Source of the DNA: a virus
Strand: one strand, 5' to 3'
Virus record (IMG/VR): IMGVR_UViG_3300047550_000638
Location: 1-38,072 of that record
Length of the DNA: 38,072 bases
The notes under the pieces were generated by a model. That model did no database searches. It worked only from the letters and a program-made list of their open reading frames with translations, and was not told the origin of the DNA. Made by a program: the position numbers and the translations under genes. Shown here in pieces: positions 1 through 6,651 of the stretch. The number at the start of each line of letters is the position of its first letter. Position 1 is the stretch's first letter.

Positions 1-21
1 CTAATGAAGGAGGCAGCCTAA
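1..21 (+). CDS. 3' end of an upstream gene (partial)
   Basis: The first seven codons read L-M-K-E-A-A-stop, and the TAA stop overlaps the ATG of the next gene (TAATG). That is the tight coupling seen throughout this genome, so it is probably the tail of a gene that begins outside the window. An AAGGAGG Shine-Dalgarno inside this segment serves the next gene. Nothing can be said about the product. Confidence 0.5.
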   Translation, partial: LMKEAA

Positions 22-554
22 TGCCTATGGTGACCGCTGTTGTTGAACAAGTGAGTTCCAAGCCCCGCACCACTCGGTTTGGTGTGAAGGATACGTACAG
101 TTTCAAGGCTGGTGGTGAGTGGTTTTCCACCGGTTTCAAGAAGCACAACCTGAATGTCGGCGATAGTGCCACGTTCTCCTATACGGATGGCTCGTATGGG
201 AAGGATGTTGACCCTGCGTCCATCACTAAGGGAACCCCCACTACCTCTCCCTCTGGAGCTAAGACTGCTGCAGCAGTCGTCCCCTCCTATGGCGGTAAAG
301 GGGTGTTCCCTATTCCTCCGCTTGATGGCCAACGTGCCATTGTGCGCCAGAACGCGCTGACCAATGCGCGTGAGCTGGTATGTACACACATCCCGTCCAC
401 TCTGTACGACGCCTCGACTGAGACCTGCAAGTATGAGGAAGTGGCAGATCTCATCGTCAAGGTGGCTCGCAAGTTCGAGGCGTATAGCTGTGGGGATCTG
501 GACATGGAGGAAGTAGAAAACGAGCTGACTGAAGCGGATCGAAAGGCTGCGTAA
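21..554 (+). CDS. Putative single-stranded DNA-binding (OB-fold-like) protein
   Basis: 177 residues. The N-terminal 70 residues are beta-rich with evenly spaced aromatics and glycines (TYSFKAGGEWFSTGF, then ATFSYTDGSYG), the look of a small phage OB-fold. A Ser/Thr/Ala linker (about 70-90) follows, then a C-terminal part with FPIPPLDGQRAIVRQNALTNA and an acidic helix (DLDMEEVENEL). The ATG has an AAGGAGG Shine-Dalgarno about 9 bases upstream and overlaps the previous stop. It sits directly before a RecB/Cas4-like nuclease and a phosphoesterase, which suits a replication or recombination role coating ssDNA in the host cytoplasm. The SSB assignment is inferred from composition and context; I cannot match it to a named family with certainty. 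Confidence 0.45.
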   Translation: MPMVTAVVEQVSSKPRTTRFGVKDTYSFKAGGEWFSTGFKKHNLNVGDSATFSYTDGSYGKDVDPASITKGTPTTSPSGAKTAAAVVPSYGGKGVFPIPPLDGQRAIVRQNALTNARELVCTHIPSTLYDASTETCKYEEVADLIVKVARKFEAYSCGDLDMEEVENELTEADRKAA

Positions 555-557
555 CGT

Positions 558-926
558 ATGACTCGAACCGTGTATGAGCGGTTCGGCGTGGAGTGTGGGC
601 CAGGCTGGATGTCTCTTATCCAGCCCCTCCTCGACGAATGCGCAAGAGATGGCGTCACTGTGGCGCAGATCAAAGAGAAGTTCGGTGGCCTGCGCTTCTA
701 TGTACATGGTGGAAGTCAAGACTTGTGGCATCGCATTGACGCAGCCGAGCAAGCGTCCTACCACATCTGTGAAAAGTGTGGTGCTCCTGGTGTTCTTAGG
801 AGCGGCGGCTGGTTGAAAACCCTGTGTGATACGCATCACAACGAGCGTGAAGAAATGCTCAAGAAGGATGCGGAAGAGCGTGCTCGCGCTCACGAAGAGT
901 GGATGATGAAACATGGCAAGCATTGA
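558..926 (+). CDS. Conserved phage protein with a Cys/His zinc-ribbon-like module
   Basis: 122 residues. The N-terminal half contains FGVECGPGWMSLIQPLLDEC and QIKEKFGGLRFYV, a pattern I recognise from small uncharacterised phage proteins. The second half has C-E-K-C-G, then C-D-T-H-H, giving a CxxC...CxxH set likely to bind zinc, followed by a charged C-terminal helix rich in Glu, Lys and Arg. It overlaps the following nuclease gene by 14 bases, so the two are probably translationally coupled. Function is unknown; nucleic-acid binding or a partner of the nuclease is an inference from the zinc motif and position. Confidence 0.7.
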   Translation: MTRTVYERFGVECGPGWMSLIQPLLDECARDGVTVAQIKEKFGGLRFYVHGGSQDLWHRIDAAEQASYHICEKCGAPGVLRSGGWLKTLCDTHHNEREEMLKKDAEERARAHEEWMMKHGKH

Positions 927-1794
927 CACGTTGACGAAGGATCTACAAGCACAATTCAGTAGAGCTATCGATGGATCAGGAACCCTCATCCCCGAGGAAC
1001 TGCTCGTTGGATTTGGAACCAACGTGGCTATGCACGTGGCTGACACGCTCCGCGCTCGCACTAGGTCTCGTAAGCCCAACACCATCTACATGTCTGAGGT
1101 TGGGACTCCCTGCTACCGCAAGCTGTGGTACTCAGTCTACCACCCCGAGTACGGGGAGAAGCTGCAAGACCACACCCAGTTCAAGTTCCTGTATGGAGAC
1201 TTGATCGAAGAGATCGCTCTCCTGCTGGCTGAGACTGCGGGCCACAAGGTGGAACGTAGGCAAGAGCGGAAGGAGTATGAGAGTCATGGGTGGCGCTTTA
1301 CGGGACGCCTGGATGCAGTCATCGATGGTGTCCTGGTGGACGTGAAGAGTGCTAGTCCGTATAGCTTCAAGAAGTTTGAGCGAGGCTTGACGGACGAGAA
1401 CGACAGCTTCGGCTATCGCTCACAGCTCTCGATGTACAACGGGTGGGATGTTCCTGAGTTCGAGCGCCAGGGTTTCCTGGTGATTGACAAGCAGAGCGGA
1501 CACGTGAAGTTCTTCGAGTATCCGTGGGAATCCCAAGCGTTTCGCATGGGCAAGTGCATCGGTAGTGTGAGTACGCGTATGCCTCCGCCACGTAGCTTTG
1601 CAGCTATACCTGAAGGTAAGAGTGGGAACATGAAGCTGTGCGTCGAGTGCTCCTACTGTCAGTACAAGCAGAAGTGTTGGGAGGACGCGAATGGTGGTGC
1701 AGGCTTGAAGGGATATGCCTACTCCACTGGTCCTGTGTTCCTCACTGAGGTCAAACGAGAACCGGCAGTTGCCTCACTACCACTCGCTGCGTGA
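913..1794 (+). CDS. PD-(D/E)XK exonuclease, RecB/Cas4-like with Fe-S cysteines
   Basis: 293 residues. The nuclease core reads in order: GDLIEE (E99/E100), GRLDAVIDG (D134), LVDVKS (D143, K145) and a Q171 in YRSQLSMY. These are the acidic, D-(x)n-DxK and Q motifs of RecB-family nucleases. One cysteine lies before the core (C67 in TPCYRKL) and four after it (C243, C246, C249, C255 in CVECSYCQYKQKC), matching the one-plus-three arrangement that holds a 4Fe-4S cluster in Cas4 and AddB. The likely role is processing DNA ends during phage recombination or replication, or degrading host DNA. It overlaps the genes on both sides (14 and 4 bases). No CRISPR genes are nearby, so this is not a CRISPR adaptation protein here. 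Confidence 0.85.
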   Translation: MASIDTLTKDLQAQFSRAIDGSGTLIPEELLVGFGTNVAMHVADTLRARTRSRKPNTIYMSEVGTPCYRKLWYSVYHPEYGEKLQDHTQFKFLYGDLIEEIALLLAETAGHKVERRQERKEYESHGWRFTGRLDAVIDGVLVDVKSASPYSFKKFERGLTDENDSFGYRSQLSMYNGWDVPEFERQGFLVIDKQSGHVKFFEYPWESQAFRMGKCIGSVSTRMPPPRSFAAIPEGKSGNMKLCVECSYCQYKQKCWEDANGGAGLKGYAYSTGPVFLTEVKREPAVASLPLAA

Positions 1795-2564
1795 GCAGGG
1801 TGCTGGTAGTGGGCGACGCGCACGTCGATGAGGATCAACCTCTCGACAGATTCAAAGCGCTTGGCAACAAGATTCAAGCGGAGAAGCCCGACTACGTAGT
1901 GATCATCGGTGACTTCCTCTCATTGAACTGCCTCTCCGAATGGGACCGCAACAAGCGGGCCAAGATGGAGAACAAGAGGTACATCCTTGAAGTAGAAGCA
2001 GGACGACGAGCGTTGGACTTGATGGGTGTTCCTAAGAACCTCATCTACATCGAGGGCAACCATGAGAATCGACTGGACCGTTATCTCGACCATGACCCAA
2101 CGTTTGAAGGGTTGGTGCATCTCCCTTCAGACCTGGATGTCAAAGGCCGGGGCATCACTTGGATACCGTATAAAGCGTGCTTTGAACTCCACGGTGTACA
2201 TTTCACCCACATCCCCATTAGCAGCAACGGAAAAGCTATCGGCAATCCGAACGTTGCTCAGAAAGCACTTCGTCTTTTCTCTAGTTCTGTTGTCTTTGGT
2301 CATACCCACACTCTGGATCACGCCGCTGAACACAGGCACGGTGCTGCTCACCTTAATCAGTCTCTGTCAGTGGGCTGTTTCTTTGAGCATGTGGACGAAT
2401 ACGCTCAGGGTTCTATGACCAACTACTGGCGTGGGGTGGTGGACCTGGACATCTACGATGAGAACAGGTTCGACATCAGCACGACCAGCATGCGACAGTT
2501 GTACAACAAATACGGAAGTACACCCAAACCACGACGCGGGGTACTTCGTAATGCGAATGCCTGA
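1791..2564 (+). CDS. Calcineurin-like metallophosphoesterase
   Basis: 257 residues, GTG start overlapping the preceding stop (GTGA). All metallophosphoesterase motifs are visible: GDAH (D9, H11), GD (D41), GNHE (N90, H91), a histidine near 140 (HFTH) and GHTH (H171, H173). These bind a di-metal centre that hydrolyses phosphoester bonds. Length is normal for the family. Lying between a RecB-like nuclease and HNH nuclease genes, it may act on DNA ends or as a nuclease subunit of the SbcD/Mre11 type, but no capping domain or SbcC partner is in the window, so the substrate is unknown. A GTTCCTAAGAAC palindrome lies in the gene and encodes VPKN at residues 80-83. Confidence 0.85.
   Translation: MSRVLVVGDAHVDEDQPLDRFKALGNKIQAEKPDYVVIIGDFLSLNCLSEWDRNKRAKMENKRYILEVEAGRRALDLMGVPKNLIYIEGNHENRLDRYLDHDPTFEGLVHLPSDLDVKGRGITWIPYKACFELHGVHFTHIPISSNGKAIGNPNVAQKALRLFSSSVVFGHTHTLDHAAEHRHGAAHLNQSLSVGCFFEHVDEYAQGSMTNYWRGVVDLDIYDENRFDISTTSMRQLYNKYGSTPKPRRGVLRNANA
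2028..2039. repeat. Palindrome GTTCCTAAGAAC, inside the phosphoesterase gene
   Basis: Perfect match to GTTCYTARGAAC; in frame it encodes VPKN. Confidence 0.9.
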
Positions 2565-2718
2565 AATCCGGGACATCGTCTCCCGCCAAGTTGAAGATGT
2601 ACACGACTTGATTGATCTGCTTGAAATCGATCTGGAAGACATCCTGGATCGGTTCCCTGATCACATCCTCGATCACAAGTCGAAGTTCGGTATCACTGAC
2701 GTTCCGTTTGACGACTAG
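2551..2718 (+). CDS. Small acidic protein, unknown
   Basis: 55 residues starting at ATG 2551 (an in-frame ATG at 2557 is an alternative). It is one predicted amphipathic helix rich in Asp, Glu, Ile and Leu (DVHDLIDLLEIDLEDILDRF), with no membrane segment or recognisable motif. It overlaps the end of the phosphoesterase gene by 14 bases and the following HNH gene by 11, which supports it being a real translated gene. Function unknown. Confidence 0.55.
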   Translation: MRMPEIRDIVSRQVEDVHDLIDLLEIDLEDILDRFPDHILDHKSKFGITDVPFDD

Positions 2719-3082
2719 GAACGGCGGGCGCTGGACTGAAGCTCGATACAAATCCTTCATAGTCAGCGCATTGAGAGCGGCGTTTCGACGCTGGCCTCCC
2801 AAGTTTGATGTTCTTAGGAACGCAGCGACGGAGCGCCGCATCAATCCCAAGACTGGGAAGCTGGCCATGCACTACACGTGCCAGGCTTGCAAGAAGGAAT
2901 TCCCTGCCAAGGAAGTCCAAGTAGATCACGTGAAGGCTGTAGTCGATCCCAAGGTTGGGTTCGTCAATTGGGACACGTTCATCGAACGATTGTACGTGGA
3001 AGCCAAGAAGCTACAAGTCTTGTGTAAACCGTGCCACAAGAAAAAGACCAACAAAGAGAAGGCGCAACGTGCAACCAAATAG
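2708..3082 (+). CDS. HNH endonuclease
   Basis: About 124 residues from a TTG at 2708, chosen because the frame upstream of it is out-of-register sequence within the previous gene. The C-terminal half has CQAC...EVQVDHVKAV, then FIERL...LQVLCKPCHKKKT. This is the ββα-metal HNH core with two CxxC pairs that hold a structural zinc. It is a free-standing nuclease of the kind common in phages, either a homing-type enzyme or one used in DNA processing. Its 3' end overlaps the ribonucleotide reductase start by 14 bases. A palindrome GTTCTTAGGAAC (2810-2821) encodes VLRN within it. The start codon is uncertain; no good Shine-Dalgarno was seen. Confidence 0.75.
   Translation: MTTRNGGRWTEARYKSFIVSALRAAFRRWPPKFDVLRNAATERRINPKTGKLAMHYTCQACKKEFPAKEVQVDHVKAVVDPKVGFVNWDTFIERLYVEAKKLQVLCKPCHKKKTNKEKAQRATK
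2810..2821. repeat. Palindrome GTTCTTAGGAAC, inside the first HNH gene
   Basis: Perfect match; encodes VLRN in frame. Confidence 0.9.
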
Positions 3083-4736
3083 ATTCAAGACTCCATTCGC
3101 TGAACACATCTTCTTTCAGAAGTACGCATTTAGTAGTGCAGACAGTTGGGACAACCTAGCTTACCGGGTTGTAGATGACGTGTGTGGTACTCGTGGTGGT
3201 ACGGTACATGCGCTGATGTCGGAGTCAGATCGAAAGCAACTGACGCAGTACATCGCTGAGATGAAGTTCATTCCTGGTGGGCGTTACCTGTACTACGCAG
3301 GGCGTCCCATGAAAGCATACAACAACTGCTACCTGTTGAAGGGACAGGAAGACACCCGCGAGGAATGGGCTCGATTGGTACACGATGCCATGAGCTGTCT
3401 CTGTATGGGTGGAGGTATTGGAATTGATTACTCTGTTTTCCGTCCTAGTGGTCGTCTTCTGTCTCGGACTGGTGGTAAAGCTAGTGGGCCGCTCCCGCTC
3501 ATGTACGCCATCAACGAGATCGGACGCAACGTCATGCAGGGTGGGAGTCGGAGGTCAGCGATCTATGCGTCGCTCAACTGGCAGCACGAGGACACGCCAG
3601 CGTTCCTCACTGCTAAGGACTGGCACTCGAAGGAGATAGCAGGCACAGGGCAGACAGTGTGGGATGCAAAGAACGCAGACTTCAACTACCCCGCTCCGCT
3701 GGACATGACCAACATCTCCGTCAACTACGACGACGCATCATTGGTGGGTGGCCTGCAGCACAACCCAGTGTTTCTTAAGAACGTCGAGCAGGCGTTGAAG
3801 ACAGGGGAACCAGGGTTCAGCTTCAACTTCGGAGAGAAGCAGAATGAGACACTTAGGAATGCGTGCACAGAAGTTACTAGCAGCGATGATAGCGACGTGT
3901 GCAATCTTGGGTCTGTCAACCTTGGGGCTGTGGGTTCCATTGCTGAACTGGTTGATGTCGTCCGTCTTGCTAGCATGTTTCTGGTGTGCGGCACTGTACG
4001 CGCTGAGCTTCCTAATGAGAGAGTCAAAGCTGTACGGGAAAAGAACAGACGCATCGGACTAGGACTGATGGGCATCCACGAGTGGTTGCTTAAGAGGGGA
4101 CTACGGTATGAAGTCGGAACTGAACTCCACAGTTGGCTTGCTGTATATCGGGACGAAAGTAAACGCGCTGCTGACGAGCATTGTGATCGGCTATTCCTTA
4201 ATCATCCTGTGGCATACCGGGCTATTGCTCCCACTGGCAGCATTGGGATACTCGCTGCTACTACTACTGGTATCGAGCCTCTGTTTGCTGTGGCTTACAA
4301 GCGACGTTATCTCAAGGACGGAACGCGATGGCACTACGAGTATGTAGTGGATGCCACTGCTGACCACCTGATTAGGGAGTACGACATCAATCCTAGGGAC
4401 ATCGAGACGGCGAGGCAGCTAGCGGATGATCCAGAACGACGCATCAGATTCCAGGCGGACGTACAAGATTACGTTGACATGTCCATATCCAGCACAATCA
4501 ACCTTCCTGCTTGGGGAAGTGCAAGCAATAACGAATCCCGTGTTGCTGCGTTTGCTGACACACTCGCTGGTTACGCTCCTAGACTCCGGGGATTTACCTG
4601 TTACCCAGATGGAAGTCGAGGAGGTCAACCTCTCGTCGAAGTAGAGTACGAAGAAGCAGTGAAACACAAAGGTGTTGTTTTTGCCGAGAACGACATTTGT
4701 GAGATTAGTGGAAAGGGCGGGGTGTGCGGTAGCTGA
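3069..4736 (+). CDS. nrdJ: Class II (adenosylcobalamin-dependent) ribonucleotide reductase
   Basis: 555 residues from GTG 3069, which has AAGG about seven bases upstream. It reduces ribonucleotides to deoxyribonucleotides for phage DNA synthesis. Visible motifs: PGGRYLYYAGRP (about 69-80), NNC (C87, first redox cysteine), CMGGGIGIDYS (112-122), GGSRRSA, NISVNYDDA, the radical-site signature NACTE (C266, E268), DVCNLGSVNL (C278, second redox cysteine), APTGSIGILA (about 387-395) and a C-terminal C544...C553 pair able to relay reducing equivalents. No NrdB-type small subunit lies nearby, consistent with class II. It is somewhat shorter than typical NrdJ. HNH genes lie directly on both sides, an arrangement typical of homing around nrd genes. 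Confidence 0.88.
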   Translation: MQPNRFKTPFAEHIFFQKYAFSSADSWDNLAYRVVDDVCGTRGGTVHALMSESDRKQLTQYIAEMKFIPGGRYLYYAGRPMKAYNNCYLLKGQEDTREEWARLVHDAMSCLCMGGGIGIDYSVFRPSGRLLSRTGGKASGPLPLMYAINEIGRNVMQGGSRRSAIYASLNWQHEDTPAFLTAKDWHSKEIAGTGQTVWDAKNADFNYPAPLDMTNISVNYDDASLVGGLQHNPVFLKNVEQALKTGEPGFSFNFGEKQNETLRNACTEVTSSDDSDVCNLGSVNLGAVGSIAELVDVVRLASMFLVCGTVRAELPNERVKAVREKNRRIGLGLMGIHEWLLKRGLRYEVGTELHSWLAVYRDESKRAADEHCDRLFLNHPVAYRAIAPTGSIGILAATTTGIEPLFAVAYKRRYLKDGTRWHYEYVVDATADHLIREYDINPRDIETARQLADDPERRIRFQADVQDYVDMSISSTINLPAWGSASNNESRVAAFADTLAGYAPRLRGFTCYPDGSRGGQPLVEVEYEEAVKHKGVVFAENDICEISGKGGVCGS

Positions 4737-5074
4737 TGCCTGCTCATAAGATACCGATAGAGGAGCGCATCCGTCGTCACTCAAAAGTACAAGAAGACGG
4801 ATGTGTTAGATGGACAGGTTCCTGTCTTAAAGGTGGTCGTGGAAAGATGAAAGTCAACAAGCGATGGGTTCCAGCACCCCGCGTTGTGTGGGAGTTGCAC
4901 AACGGTCCTATACCGGAAGGGATGTGGGTACTACACACTTGTGATTACGCAGCGTGTGTCAATCCAACGCACCTTGAGTTGGGCACACATGCTATCAACC
5001 AGCAGCACAGATATAGACGATCAAAGAGGTTCAATCGAGACTTAGTAACTGGGAGATTTACCTGTGGCAGCTAA
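4736..5074 (+). CDS. HNH homing-type endonuclease (HNH_3-like)
   Basis: 112 residues; the ATG overlaps the nrdJ stop (TGATG). The core is VVWELHNGPIPEGMWVLHTC, followed by CVNPTHLELGTHAIN. This is the familiar phage HNH_3 pattern in which H of VLHTC is catalytic and the Cys/His residues bind zinc. The tail is basic (RYRRSKRFNRD), suited to DNA binding. Its position immediately after nrdJ suggests a free-standing homing endonuclease that targets the intronless version of this locus in rival phages. That is established behaviour for the family but only an inference here. Confidence 0.85.
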   Translation: MPAHKIPIEERIRRHSKVQEDGCVRWTGSCLKGGRGKMKVNKRWVPAPRVVWELHNGPIPEGMWVLHTCDYAACVNPTHLELGTHAINQQHRYRRSKRFNRDLVTGRFTCGS

Positions 5075-5249
5075 CGTGACGTGTATACCGAAGTTCAGGA
5101 TTGAGTCTGAAGATGATTTTTTGGAAGTGTACAAAGATGAAAGCATGATCTGCATCTACTCTAATGCGGGTGGTGTCACAGTGGAGCTGACAGTCGAGGA
5201 AGCAGAGGCTGTGTGTTCGTGCATCATGGCACTGGTCAGTGACGAGTAA
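5064..5249 (+). CDS. Small unknown protein
   Basis: 61 residues, GTG start at 5064 with GGGAG nine bases upstream. It overlaps both neighbours by 11 bases. The sequence suggests a compact alpha/beta fold: FRIESEDDFLEVYKDESMICIYS, then a helix (TVEEAEAVCSCIMALV). It has no known motif. It lies between an HNH nuclease and a dNTP hydrolase. Function unknown. Confidence 0.6.
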   Translation: MAANVTCIPKFRIESEDDFLEVYKDESMICIYSNAGGVTVELTVEEAEAVCSCIMALVSDE

Positions 5250-5709
5250 AGACACCTGGACTACGGGGATGAAGTTTGATGGAGGTAAACCCCGTATGGA
5301 CCTGGTTCCGTATGAGTCCGTAGCACAGATTGCCGAGGTCTTAGGGTTTGGTGCGCAGAAGTACGACGCGCACAACTGGCGTAAAGGGATAGCAATGTCT
5401 CGGCTCATTGCTGCTGCAGAGAGGCACATTGGTCAATTCAAAGATGGTGAGGACAGGGATCCCGAGAGTGGGCTGTCTCACCTAGCGCACGCAGGATGCT
5501 GTGTTCTGTTTGCGCTGTGGATGTACACCAATCGTCCCGATCTCGATGATCGGTGGAAACCAGAGGTGGCTAATGTACTGCGTGTTCAAGAACAAGCGAG
5601 CGACGTTGAAGGGTCATATGTTCGAGACGTACGAGCAGGCGCGGCAAGCGCTGCGGAAGCACATCCGAAAGTTGGTCCGTGCAGGGCGTATGCGCAAGAC
5701 GATGTTTGA
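5239..5709 (+). CDS. DUF5664 / MazZ-like dATP/dGTP diphosphohydrolase domain protein
   Basis: 156 residues, GTG start overlapping the previous gene. The first 100 residues have the DUF5664 signature: GMKFDGGKPRMDLVP, FGAQKYDAHNWRKG, RLIAAAERHIGQFKDGED and SHLAHAGCCVLFALWMY, an all-alpha MazG-type fold with acidic and histidine metal ligands. The cyanophage S-2L member of this family (MazZ) hydrolyses dATP and dGTP to their monophosphates. DUF5664 genes are also common in ordinary phages, so this alone does not indicate modified bases. With nrdJ nearby it fits dNTP-pool control. The last 45 residues overlap the next gene in another frame and look less conserved. Confidence 0.75.
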   Translation: MTSKDTWTTGMKFDGGKPRMDLVPYESVAQIAEVLGFGAQKYDAHNWRKGIAMSRLIAAAERHIGQFKDGEDRDPESGLSHLAHAGCCVLFALWMYTNRPDLDDRWKPEVANVLRVQEQASDVEGSYVRDVRAGAASAAEAHPKVGPCRAYAQDDV

Positions 5710-5806
5710 TGGCGGACTGGTCCCTGGTGGTGTTGCTCGGTGGGACGACGTTAGCCGTAACCCGGTGAACTACACCAACGCAGGCTACAGTATCCAGAAG
5801 GTGTAA
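5573..5806 (+). CDS. Small basic conserved phage protein, unknown
   Basis: 77 residues from ATG 5573 (AGAGG six bases upstream); ATG 5618, with AAGGG upstream, is a possible alternative. It contains GHMFETYEQARQALRKHIRKL, a recognisable small-phage-protein pattern, followed by a glycine-rich stretch ending in AGYSIQKV. From 5573 it shares 137 bases with the end of the dNTP hydrolase gene in a different frame, an unusually long overlap that argues for checking the start. Function unknown. Confidence 0.6.
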   Translation: MYCVFKNKRATLKGHMFETYEQARQALRKHIRKLVRAGRMRKTMFDGGLVPGGVARWDDVSRNPVNYTNAGYSIQKV

Positions 5807-5814
5807 GGGACAGC

Positions 5815-5835
5815 GGGATTAGGTGGGCTAATCCC
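5815..5835 (+). other. Stem-loop before a palindrome and start codon
   Basis: An eight-base-pair perfect stem (GGGATTAG / CTAATCCC) with a five-base loop GTGGG. No T-run follows, so it is not an obvious terminator. It lies four bases before the GTTCTTAGGAAC palindrome that abuts the ATG at 5851, so it could affect translation of that gene or mRNA processing. Confidence 0.6.
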
Positions 5836-5838
5836 CAG

Positions 5839-5850
5839 GTTCTTAGGAAC
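5839..5850. repeat. Palindrome GTTCTTAGGAAC, directly before an ATG
   Basis: Perfect match, abutting the start codon at 5851 with no spacer. Confidence 0.9.
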
Positions 5851-6057
5851 ATGAAAGAACGAGTGAGCTTCTTCATCACCAAGTCGGACAACGAGAGGTA
5901 CATTGTCCAGAAGAACGTTACAGATCCTGTCGATTGCCTCACCCGCGTTGACACCACAGTGGTACTTGACAACCTGTCGGACATTGGTATAGCGTTAGCT
6001 GAAGAGTATGAAGGAGATGCACATGCCTACCCGCAACAACTCAAACTCTCCATCTGA
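5851..6057 (+). CDS. Small unknown protein
   Basis: 68 residues. The ATG directly follows the palindrome GTTCTTAGGAAC with no gap, so the AGGA of the palindrome is the only Shine-Dalgarno-like sequence and sits unusually close. The N-terminal half is beta-like (RVSFFITKSDNERYIVQKNV) and the C-terminal part is acidic. No motif recognised. It overlaps the next gene by 35 bases. Confidence 0.6.
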   Translation: MKERVSFFITKSDNERYIVQKNVTDPVDCLTRVDTTVVLDNLSDIGIALAEEYEGDAHAYPQQLKLSI

Positions 6058-6217
6058 CCCACCCTTTGAGACACTAGGTGATCTCGTTGGGGAATTTGAG
6101 GAGTACGCAACCACTCCTCCTAACACACTGATCATCACTAGCATTGACAAGCTAGACGACATCATCAAAGAAAAAGCCCCCGAGGAGGGGGCTTCTTCTA
6201 AGTCAGTCGGTTCTTAG
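6023..6217 (+). CDS. Small acidic unknown protein, last plus-strand gene before the late block
   Basis: 64 residues from ATG 6023, chosen over upstream ATGs because GAAGGAG lies six bases before it. Low-complexity N-terminus (Asn, Ser, Pro), then acidic GDLVGEFEEYA and a short helix (SIDKLDDIIKEKAPEE). The end of the gene contains a terminator hairpin, and its TAG stop lies inside a GTTCTTAGGAAC palindrome. It overlaps the convergent lysozyme gene by 15 bases. Function unknown. Confidence 0.55.
   Translation: MPTRNNSNSPSDPPFETLGDLVGEFEEYATTPPNTLIITSIDKLDDIIKEKAPEEGASSKSVGS
6167..6194 (-). terminator. Rho-independent terminator of the minus-strand late block
   Basis: A perfect stem AAGCCCCC / GGGGGCTT with a five-base loop. 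On the minus strand it is followed by CTTTTTCTTT, a good U-run, and it lies 9 bases past the lysozyme stop. It probably ends late transcription. On the plus strand it is followed only by CTTCTTCT, so it may also work weakly for the converging early transcript. Confidence 0.8.
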
Positions 6218-6637
6218 GAACAACTGTTCTTCTCGCTTCCTGCGCCTCACCAGGCCAGGAAGCTCTTTCCCTCCGCCATACTTCCACCTCTTGAACTCTG
6301 CTGCTGCACCCACGTAGTCAGCGTTGTTCAGCTTACGCAACAGCGTTGAGGTACGGAATGCTTCCACCCCCACATTGTAGACAAAGCTGACCAGTGCATC
6401 GAACTGGTTCTGCGTCAACTTCACCTTCACATACTTGTTCACTGCCTGCTCACGAGGAGCAAGGTCATGCGCAAGCAAAAGAGCTGCTGCTGGTTCAGTA
6501 AGGTAGGTGAACTCTTCTCCCTCTTGGATTACGTGTCCGTATCCTATGGTTCGTTTGCCAGCGGGACAGATGTACTCTTCAGGTTCCCACTTCTCGAACT
6601 CTTTGATGAGGCTTACGCCTCGTTCCCCTGTGTTGAT
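6203..6637 (-). CDS. GH24 (T4/R21-type) lysozyme, endolysin, with a non-canonical start
   Basis: About 144 residues. The catalytic set is intact: GVSLIKEFEKW, then YICPAGKRTIGYGHV gives E-8x-C-5x-T, the Glu/Cys/Thr form of the GH24 triad. It continues with FDALVSFVYNVG, STLLRKLN and GLVRRRKREEQLF, the usual C-terminal lobe. It cleaves peptidoglycan glycosidic bonds at the end of infection. There is no ATG, GTG or TTG between an in-frame TGA (6656-6658) and the domain. The first plausible codons are ATC at 6640 or 6637, with AGTAGG seven bases before the latter, so 6637 is a best guess. A TTG at 6478 would remove the active site. No signal or anchor segment is seen, so it should need a holin. 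Confidence 0.8.
   Translation of the reverse strand: MNTGERGVSLIKEFEKWEPEEYICPAGKRTIGYGHVIQEGEEFTYLTEPAAALLLAHDLAPREQAVNKYVKVKLTQNQFDALVSFVYNVGVEAFRTSTLLRKLNNADYVGAAAEFKRWKYGGGKELPGLVRRRKREEQLFLRTD
6210..6221. repeat. Palindrome GTTCTTAGGAAC, at the convergent gene ends
   Basis: Perfect match; carries the TAG stop of the plus-strand gene and encodes the last residues of the lysozyme on the minus strand. Confidence 0.9.
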
Positions 6638-6651
6638 GATTGGACCTACTG

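Noticed and set aside
18-1085. 355-codon minus-strand frame
   Set aside because: Antisense to three coupled plus-strand genes with good motifs and Shine-Dalgarno sites.
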